DNA of 5,679 nucleotides. Origin: Candidatus Bathyarchaeota archaeon. GTDB lineage: Archaea > Thermoproteota > Bathyarchaeia > TCS64. Below are positions 1-4,446 of the stretch, piece after piece. The notes under the pieces are model-generated. The model worked only from the letters and a program-made list of their open reading frames with translations, did not search any database and had not been told where the DNA came from. The DNA is taken from NCBI GenBank assembly GCA_018396515.1, contig JAGTQJ010000017.1, positions 1-5,679 of the forward strand, in the 5' to 3' direction. The position numbers and the translations under genes are program-made. Within the stretch, counting starts at the first letter, position 1; each line of letters begins with the position of its first letter.

Positions 1-820
1 CCTCATAGGCGTGCTCGAAGACCCCCGACTTGTAATGCCTGGTGGGTAGGAAGCCCATGGCGTTGGCCATCATGAGTATCCTGGTGGTCCCCATCCTCCT
101 CCTCGGCCAGTACTGTTCATGTCTGTAGATCTCCTCCTCAACCTCCTCCACGAGCCTCTCGAACCTGCCTGGTTCAGCCACCTCCACAGAGCCTGTCCCC
201 CTCACCGCTAGGGCCTTTACGCCCTTTGAGGCCATCACAGTCCCCATGCCCGTCCTCGCCGCGGGCCTCATGAGGTTCACGTATATGCCTGCGTATTTGA
301 CCCCATTCTCGGCGGCCGGGCCCACAATCGCGGTCTGTATCCTTCTATCCCCTATCTCCCTCCTCAATGCCTCGTCGGCCTCGTAGACATCCTCTCCCAG
401 GAGGTGGGATGCGTCCCTGAGCTCAACCTCATCATCGTCTATGAATATGTATACGGGCCTTTTACTCCTCCCCTCTATTATCACCTGGTCGTAGCCCGCG
501 AACTTGAGCTCCGCCGAGAAGTGGCCTCCGGCATTGCTGTCGCCTAGGATACCCGTCAAGGGGGACTTGGCCGAGACGTTGAACCTCGAGGCCGTCGGGA
601 ACATGGTCCCCACGAGGGGGCCTGTCGAGAACATGAGCTTGTTCTCGGGGCTGAGGGGATCCACATGCCTTGGGACCTCGTCATACAACCTCTTCGAGTT
701 CAGGCCCCTCCCTCCGAGGAAGTCCTTGGCCAGATCCCCCTCCAGCTCCTGGGTCCTGACCTCCTCCTTGGTTAGGTCTATCCTGAGGATCCTCCCAGCG
801 TATCCATAGAATCTAGGCAT
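1..820 (-). CDS. Tungsten-type aldehyde:ferredoxin oxidoreductase family protein, N-terminal part (3' end beyond the left edge)
   Basis: This is the N-terminal 273 residues of an AOR-family enzyme; the frame is open to the left edge. Family members are usually about 600 residues, oxidise aldehydes (or related substrates) to acids in the cytoplasm, and pass electrons to ferredoxin through a tungsto-bispterin and one [4Fe-4S] cluster. Visible family blocks are FLGGRGLNSK (34-43), SRFNVSAKSPLTG (78-90), DSNAGG (94-99) and RTGMGTVMASKGVKA (189-203). By comparison with Pyrococcus AOR, Arg79, Asn96 and Arg189 should contact the pterin. No cysteine occurs in the visible part, as expected, since the cluster cysteines come later. 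The ATG at 820 is chosen because MPRFYGYAGRILRIDL is a typical family N-terminus and GGTGGGGTG lies just upstream as a possible ribosome binding site. It overlaps the end of the ferredoxin gene by 8 bases, so the two are surely cotranscribed. The exact subfamily (AOR, FOR, GAPOR, WOR4/5, AorB-like) cannot be decided from this half. Confidence 0.95.
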   Translation of the reverse strand, partial: MPRFYGYAGRILRIDLTKEEVRTQELEGDLAKDFLGGRGLNSKRLYDEVPRHVDPLSPENKLMFSTGPLVGTMFPTASRFNVSAKSPLTGILGDSNAGGHFSAELKFAGYDQVIIEGRSKRPVYIFIDDDEVELRDASHLLGEDVYEADEALRREIGDRRIQTAIVGPAAENGVKYAGIYVNLMRPAARTGMGTVMASKGVKALAVRGTGSVEVAEPGRFERLVEEVEEEIYRHEQYWPRRRMGTTRILMMANAMGFLPTRHYKSGVFEHAYE

Positions 821-1304
821 AGACACCCCACCGCTCCATTAGCCTTTTCATGACCTCGATCGGCCCCTCATCCAACTCCTCCGTTTCTTCGTGGGAGAGG
901 GCTCCAGTGGGGCATCTCTCCACGCATTTGGGTCTCCCACCGCAGAGGTCGCAGAATATGGGCTTAGAGGCCTCTCCCATCTTAAGAGCGGAGTGGGGGC
1001 AGATCTTCACGCAGGTCCCGCAGCCCGAGCAGGCCTCCTCATCCAGCCTCAAAGTTCCTTCGGGCGACCTGCTCAAGGCCTTATTAGGGCATGAATCAAC
1101 GGGGGGACAGGATTCACAGAGGCGGCAGAAGATGGGATAGTCAAATCCAAGCCTGTCCTCTTTAATAACGGTTATTCGGGACAGGCTGGGCGAGAATCTC
1201 CCCTCATGGCTGAAGGAGCATACCATCTCGCAGAACCTACACCCCGCACAGCTCTCAGCCCTTACCAATAATCTTCTCAACAGATTCGCCTCACACCCAT
1301 CCAT
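813..1304 (-). CDS. Four-cluster [4Fe-4S] ferredoxin-like electron-transfer subunit for the AOR
   Basis: A 163-residue soluble iron-sulfur protein with sixteen cysteines in four cluster motifs: C19-x2-C22-x2-C25-x3-C29, C60-x2-C63-x2-C66-x5-C72, C92-x2-C95-x2-C98-x3-C102-P and C118-x2-C121-x5-C127-x3-C131-P. This pattern is that of the HycB/DmsB-type electron-transfer subunits, here with no membrane segment or signal peptide. The motifs should hold four [4Fe-4S] clusters forming a wire. Its stop codon lies inside the start region of the AOR gene (8-base overlap), so it most likely carries electrons from the tungsten enzyme to a ferredoxin or another acceptor, as in AorA/AorB-type enzymes. An extra Cys4 lies outside the motifs. 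The ATG at 1304 is preferred because it is close behind TATA-like elements and leaves a short lead-in before the first motif. The role as AOR partner is inferred from gene order and cluster pattern. Confidence 0.93.
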   Translation of the reverse strand: MDGCEANLLRRLLVRAESCAGCRFCEMVCSFSHEGRFSPSLSRITVIKEDRLGFDYPIFCRLCESCPPVDSCPNKALSRSPEGTLRLDEEACSGCGTCVKICPHSALKMGEASKPIFCDLCGGRPKCVERCPTGALSHEETEELDEGPIEVMKRLMERWGVYA

Positions 1305-1332
1305 TTAAGACATAGATATCGGAACATCTACC

Positions 1333-1362
1333 TTATTAATCAATTTCACATATCTTTAAAAG
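1333..1362 (-). promoter_or_regulatory. Candidate archaeal TATA-like elements for the ferredoxin-AOR pair
   Basis: The 68-base gap between the OsmC gene stop and the ferredoxin start is strikingly AT-rich. On the minus strand it holds two TATA-like elements: CTTTTAAAG (1354-1362) and ATTAATAA (1333-1340). The second is centred about 32 bases before the ATG at 1304 and would give a leader of only a few bases. The first would give a leader of roughly 28 bases. Which one is used cannot be decided by eye. Confidence 0.5.
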
Positions 1363-1372
1363 TTTATGCGGT

Positions 1373-1807
1373 TTATCTGTATTTAATTTTAACCTTTACT
1401 GGGATTCCATTTCTTACGCTTTCAGTTACTATGCAGAAGTCCTCGAAGATCCCTATGCATCTCTCCATCTCCTTCAGGTGGACCCCCTCCGTCATCGGGC
1501 TCAGCTCGACGTTCAGCTCCTTCACCCTCCACCTCCCCCTCTCATTTCTAGCTATTATACCCTCCACCGCAGCCTCAAGCTTGGAAACCTCCACCCTAGA
1601 CCTCCTAAGGCAGTATAGGAGGCTTGCGCTCAGGCAGTTTCCAACGGCGGCCGCGAGGAGCATCGATGCATTTGGGCCAGATCCCTCTCCAAGAGGCTCA
1701 GGCTCGTCGAGATAGAGGCTTGGAACCCCCTCAAGGCCGAACTCTGCCCTGAACCTGAACCCCTTCTCAAGGCTCAGCTCAACCCTGAAGGGCTTCTCCT
1801 CAGACAT
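1373..1807 (-). CDS. OsmC/Ohr-family protein (peroxiredoxin-like thiol protein)
   Basis: An OsmC-fold protein of 144 residues from the preferred ATG at 1807. The family's characterised members reduce organic hydroperoxides in the cytoplasm with a pair of cysteines, as obligate dimers; others have unknown roles. Seen here, counting from the preferred start: the central-helix motif GPNASMLLAAAVGNCLSASL with Cys58 (residues 44-63), and the second Cys125 in FEDFCIVTESV, 67 residues later, the spacing expected for the catalytic pair. Cys66 and Cys117 are extra. The usual P-E-x-L of the helix start is replaced by P-N-A-S, so the family's conserved Glu is not obvious and hydroperoxidase activity is uncertain. 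An in-frame ATG at 1828 would add seven residues (MEGELEK), but a TATA-like box only 6-13 bases upstream of it would place the transcript start downstream of that codon, so 1807 is favoured. It lies in the same orientation as the ferredoxin-AOR genes but with its own promoter candidate. Confidence 0.9.
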   Translation of the reverse strand: MSEEKPFRVELSLEKGFRFRAEFGLEGVPSLYLDEPEPLGEGSGPNASMLLAAAVGNCLSASLLYCLRRSRVEVSKLEAAVEGIIARNERGRWRVKELNVELSPMTEGVHLKEMERCIGIFEDFCIVTESVRNGIPVKVKIKYR

Positions 1808-1833
1808 CTTCTCTAATTCACCCTCCATGATGG

Positions 1834-1841
1834 ATATAAAA
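1834..1841 (-). promoter_or_regulatory. TATA-like box of the OsmC-family gene
   Basis: TTTTATAT on the minus strand lies between the stop of the small membrane protein gene (1850-1852) and the OsmC gene. Its centre is about 30 bases upstream of the ATG at 1807, so a transcript starting about 26 bases downstream would be practically leaderless for that codon. This spacing is the reason for preferring 1807 over the ATG at 1828. Confidence 0.6.
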
Positions 1842-1849
1842 TGGTTGGT

Positions 1850-2122
1850 CTACTCGAAGAGCTTCTCATATCTCGAGTAGGGGTTGTATCCGTGTCTCCT
1901 CTTGTAGCGGGTCTCATACCCGAAGCCCCCTATCACCAGGAGGAGGGTGACCCCCATGAAGACCCAGATCATCCACTCAGAGCTCGTGTCATCAGAGGCG
2001 GTTATCATATAGATAAGGGCGAAGCAGATGCCCATGGAGAGGCATGCTCCAACGTACATCACCATCCAGATTAGACGCCCAGCCAAGAGAATATTCCTAG
2101 CCAGCTTCCCCCGCACTTTCAA
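1850..2122 (-). CDS. Small two-helix membrane protein of unknown function
   Basis: A 90-residue hypothetical protein that I do not recognise. Two hydrophobic stretches, about residues 16-42 (IWMVMYVGACLSMGICFALI core) and 50-68 (WMIWVFMGVTLLLVIGG), are joined by a short acidic polar loop (SDDTSSE). The N-terminus (MKVRGKLARN) and the C-terminal tail (YKRRHGY...SRYEK) are basic, so by the positive-inside rule both ends should face the cytoplasm. The start is a TTG at 2122; the frame is closed by a stop two codons upstream. The TTG is supported by GAGGT (2128-2132 on the minus strand) five bases before it; a GTG at 2116 is an alternative. It ends 42 bases before the OsmC start, but a TATA-like box lies in that gap, so joint transcription is uncertain. 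It is kept as a gene because the transmembrane and charge layout is coherent and no other gene covers the region. Confidence 0.65.
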   Translation of the reverse strand: MKVRGKLARNILLAGRLIWMVMYVGACLSMGICFALIYMITASDDTSSEWMIWVFMGVTLLLVIGGFGYETRYKRRHGYNPYSRYEKLFE

Positions 2123-2260
2123 GATCTACCTCAAGCATTTTAACCTTGCCCCGAAAGGCCAAGGGCTATCAGCATCTAAACGCTCATTTCTAGAGACGGT
2201 GGAACTCATCCGGCCTCTCCTTATCCCACAGGTGGAGATTATTGGAAAGGGTTAAGAGGG
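2123..2260. promoter_or_regulatory. Divergent intergenic region between the membrane protein and M20 hydrolase genes
   Basis: A 138-base gap between genes pointing away from each other, so it must hold the promoters of both. On the minus strand GGTTAAAAT (2137-2145) is a TATA-like candidate for the membrane protein, though its spacing suits the GTG at 2116 better than the TTG at 2122. For the plus-strand M20 gene I see no convincing TATA box; the AT-rich AGATTATTGG near 2236-2245 is a weak candidate. No hairpin or tRNA was noticed. Confidence 0.4.
2256..2260 (+). promoter_or_regulatory. Ribosome binding site deciding the M20 gene start
   Basis: GAGGG ends directly against the TTG at 2261 but six bases before the in-frame GTG at 2267. 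The spacing favours GTG, which would shorten the protein by two residues (starting VVQYIVLDEE with Met as first residue). Confidence 0.4.
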
Positions 2261-3505
2261 TTGACGGTGGTCCAATACATCGTGTTGGATGAGGAGGCTC
2301 TGCGTAGGATAGACCTTGAATACTGCCGTAGGTCTCTGGAGGAGATGGTCTCCATCCCCTCGGTGGTGGGTGGGGAGGGGGATCTGGCCGAGTATTTGAG
2401 GGGCAGCCTCGAGGCCCTCGGGATGGAGGCCCATCTCCAGGAGGTGGAGGCTGGGCGCTTCAACGTCGTAGCGGTCCACCGATATCCCAGGCCGGGCCCC
2501 ATCCTAATGTATAACGGTCATATAGACACCGTCCCGGTGTGCGAGGGTTGGACCGTCGACCCCTTCAAGCCTGTTGTGAGAGGCTCTCATCTGTATGGAT
2601 TGGGATCCTTGGACATGAAGGCAGGTATAGCATGCATCTTGACCCACCTCAAGGCGGTCATCGAGTCTGAGGCCCCCCTGAATGGGGTTCTAGCATTCAC
2701 CGGGGTTGTGGATGAGGAGGGCCACTCTAAGGGGGCGAGGGCCCTACTGAAGACGGAGATGGCGAAGGCCGATGCCGTGGTCATAGGGGAGCCCTGGACA
2801 GGGATAGGGGAGAGGGCCATCCCTCTTGGCATAACGGGCAAGATCCTATACGAACTCACTGTGAAGGGGAGGGCGGCCCACGGCTTCTCCCCGCACCTCG
2901 GAGTGAACGCCGTCGAGGAGGCCGCCCGGATACTCGTAAACCTAGACAGGCTGGAGATGAGGAGCCACCCCAACTTCGGTAGGGGAAACCTATGCACATT
3001 GAAGATAGAGGGGGGATACACGGTCTACTCGGTCGTCGTCCCAGACAGATGCCGGGTCGAGGTGAATAGGCTTCTGGTCCCTGGAGAATCCACATCAACC
3101 GCAATCGAGGATATGAGGAGGCTCATAGCCTCCCTTGGCCTGAGGGCCGAGGTTGAGGTTGGGCTTAAGCCACCCTACTATGAGCCCTTCGAGATGGATA
3201 AGGATCTCCCGATGGTCAGGATATTCTCCGAGGCCTTCAGGGAGGTCTACGGAAGGCCTCCGGATTTCCAATATGCTAAGAGCATCACGGACGGCAATGT
3301 CTTCATGGGGGAGGGGGGAATCCCAACGATCCACTTCGGCCCAGGAGGAGGGGGGGCCCACCAGCCAGATGAGCATGTAGACCTGACCACTCTAAACTCA
3401 ACCATTAAGGTCTACATAAAGACGACATTGAAGTTCCTAATGGGTATGCCGAGGCCTCGGCCCTGCAATGCTGATTACGGATTAAATGATCCGCATATCG
3501 TCTAA
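2261..3505 (+). CDS. M20-family metallo-hydrolase (ArgE/DapE/carboxypeptidase G2-like deacylase or peptidase)
   Basis: A 414-residue cytoplasmic di-zinc hydrolase of the M20/ArgE-DapE-ACY1-CPG2 family, which cleaves N-acyl or peptide amide bonds. All metal-site motifs are present: GHIDTVP (His87, catalytic Asp89), GLGSLDMKAG with the bridging Asp118, VVDEEG with the general base Glu152 and ligand Glu153, GEP with Glu177, the lid-domain RAAHGFSP with His207, and GPGGGGAHQPDEHV with the last ligand His367. The lid/dimerisation domain spans roughly residues 188-300. Length is normal for the family. The specific substrate (acetylornithine, succinyl-DAP, a dipeptide, an N-carbamoyl compound) cannot be told; the gene does not sit with arginine or lysine biosynthesis genes here. 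The start is TTG at 2261 or, more likely by ribosome binding site spacing, GTG at 2267, six bases after GAGGG (2256-2260). No ATG precedes the conserved domain. A short C-terminal tail after residue 396 (PRPRPCNADYG...) goes beyond the usual fold. Confidence 0.94.
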   Translation: MTVVQYIVLDEEALRRIDLEYCRRSLEEMVSIPSVVGGEGDLAEYLRGSLEALGMEAHLQEVEAGRFNVVAVHRYPRPGPILMYNGHIDTVPVCEGWTVDPFKPVVRGSHLYGLGSLDMKAGIACILTHLKAVIESEAPLNGVLAFTGVVDEEGHSKGARALLKTEMAKADAVVIGEPWTGIGERAIPLGITGKILYELTVKGRAAHGFSPHLGVNAVEEAARILVNLDRLEMRSHPNFGRGNLCTLKIEGGYTVYSVVVPDRCRVEVNRLLVPGESTSTAIEDMRRLIASLGLRAEVEVGLKPPYYEPFEMDKDLPMVRIFSEAFREVYGRPPDFQYAKSITDGNVFMGEGGIPTIHFGPGGGGAHQPDEHVDLTTLNSTIKVYIKTTLKFLMGMPRPRPCNADYGLNDPHIV

Positions 3506-3523
3506 GATCGCCTCAATGGTAAT

Positions 3524-3530
3524 GTTAAAC
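3524..3530 (+). promoter_or_regulatory. TATA-like box for the amidohydrolase-like gene
   Basis: GTTAAAC within the 50-base gap after the M20 gene is centred about 29 bases before the ATG at 3556. No purine-rich ribosome binding site precedes that ATG, so a leaderless or near-leaderless mRNA starting around 3553-3556 fits. Read-through from the M20 gene is also possible. Confidence 0.5.
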
Positions 3531-3555
3531 CCTTGGAGCCCCTATCAATACCTGT

Positions 3556-4446
3556 ATGAGAGAGGATCTAGAACTCCTAAAGGGCGCCCTGGATATCCAT
3601 GTCCATGCGGGGCCGGATCTCTTCCCCAGGCTCCTAGACGCCTTTGAGGCAGCCGAGGCAGCCAGAGCCGCGGGTTTAAGGGGGATAGTCCTTAAGCATC
3701 ACCATATCCCCACGGTTGACCGAGCATACCTCGCCTCTAGAGCCGTCAGGGGTGTGGAGATATACGGTGGTCTCACCTTGAACTACGCCATCGGGGGGCT
3801 CAACCCCTTCGCTGTGGATGCGGCCCTCAAACTAGGGGCTAGGGTCATCTGGATGCCGACGGTGGACGCGAGAAACCATAAGAGGTGCTTCGGGGAGCTC
3901 GGCAGGTACGGCTCGAGGCTTTCTTATGGGAGGCCCGGGTTCTACGAGGAGGCCGAGGGAATCTCCATCATGAGGGGTGGAGAGCTCGACCCAAGGCTGA
4001 GGCCTATACTGGACTCCATTGCAGAGGCCGACGCCGCCCTGGCCACCTCCCACCTCTCAGCCGAGGAGTCGAAGGTATTAGTGGAGGAGGCCCTGAGGAG
4101 GGGTGTTAGAAGGATAGTTGTGACCCACGTCGACTTCTCCACCTCGAACCTGAGCATCGAAGATCAGACTTGGATGGCCGAGAGGGGGGCCCTCCTCGAG
4201 CTCTGCTACTCCTCCATCTCCCCCGCCTGGCGCTGCTCCTCCATAGACCGCTCGGTGGAGACCATAAGGAGGGTTGGAGTCGAGAACTACATAATATCCA
4301 GTGATCTAGGCCAGGTTCACAACCCCCCTCCGCCTGAGGGGCTGAGGGTCTACATCAGCCTCCTATTGGAGCATGGATTTAGGGCCGAGGATATCAGGGT
4401 GATGGTCAAGGAGAATCCCGAGAGGCTTCTGGGGATAGGCCCCTAG
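3556..4446 (+). CDS. Amidohydrolase-like predicted metal-dependent hydrolase (DUF6282-like)
   Basis: A 296-residue protein resembling the amidohydrolase/PHP-like metal-dependent hydrolases and, by overall pattern, the uncharacterised DUF6282 group. Visible candidate metal ligands are the N-terminal HxH in DIHVHAGPD (His15, His17), the second-strand LKHHH (Lys47, His48-50), ATSHLS (His166), VTHVDF (His191) and SSDLGQ (Asp250), followed by a typical end-of-domain ENPERLLGIG. The order HxH, His, His, Asp is that of a TIM-barrel amidohydrolase. No signal peptide or membrane segment is seen, so it should be cytoplasmic. It lies 50 bases after the M20 hydrolase on the same strand, suggesting related substrates, for example an amide or lactam opened by one and deacylated by the other; that is inference. 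The ATG at 3556 has no ribosome binding site but a TATA-like box at leaderless distance. Its TAG stop shares three bases with the stop of the convergent flavoprotein gene. Family membership is recognised by motif memory, not by search. Confidence 0.85.
   Translation: MREDLELLKGALDIHVHAGPDLFPRLLDAFEAAEAARAAGLRGIVLKHHHIPTVDRAYLASRAVRGVEIYGGLTLNYAIGGLNPFAVDAALKLGARVIWMPTVDARNHKRCFGELGRYGSRLSYGRPGFYEEAEGISIMRGGELDPRLRPILDSIAEADAALATSHLSAEESKVLVEEALRRGVRRIVVTHVDFSTSNLSIEDQTWMAERGALLELCYSSISPAWRCSSIDRSVETIRRVGVENYIISSDLGQVHNPPPPEGLRVYISLLLEHGFRAEDIRVMVKENPERLLGIGP

Noticed and set aside
504..809. Plus-strand open frame of 101 codons opposite the AOR gene
   Set aside because: The minus strand encodes uninterrupted, conserved AOR sequence over the same bases; the plus-strand product shows only Ser/Pro/Leu-rich shadow composition.
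850..1140. Plus-strand open frame of 96 codons opposite the ferredoxin gene
   Set aside because: It is a shadow of the ferredoxin gene, whose sixteen-cysteine motif pattern is unmistakable; the translated product is low in complexity and lacks any domain.
1305..1372. Possible terminator of the OsmC gene in the AT-rich gap
   Set aside because: Only a short run of four T residues is present on the minus strand and no stem-loop; the same bases are better explained as TATA-like promoter elements.
2136..2146. Possible ATG start at 2138 on the minus strand upstream of the membrane protein
   Set aside because: It is out of frame with the membrane protein (16 bases before the TTG), and the membrane protein's frame is closed by TAG at 2126-2128.
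1841..2255. Two plus-strand open frames of 75-77 codons over the membrane protein and intergenic region
   Set aside because: The first lies opposite the membrane protein gene and its His/Glu/Pro-rich product looks like antisense of hydrophobic codons. The second overlaps the region with no ribosome binding site or recognisable motif.
2587..3021. Minus-strand open frame of 144 codons opposite the M20 gene
   Set aside because: The plus strand carries all M20 metal motifs here; the minus-strand product has no recognisable domain.
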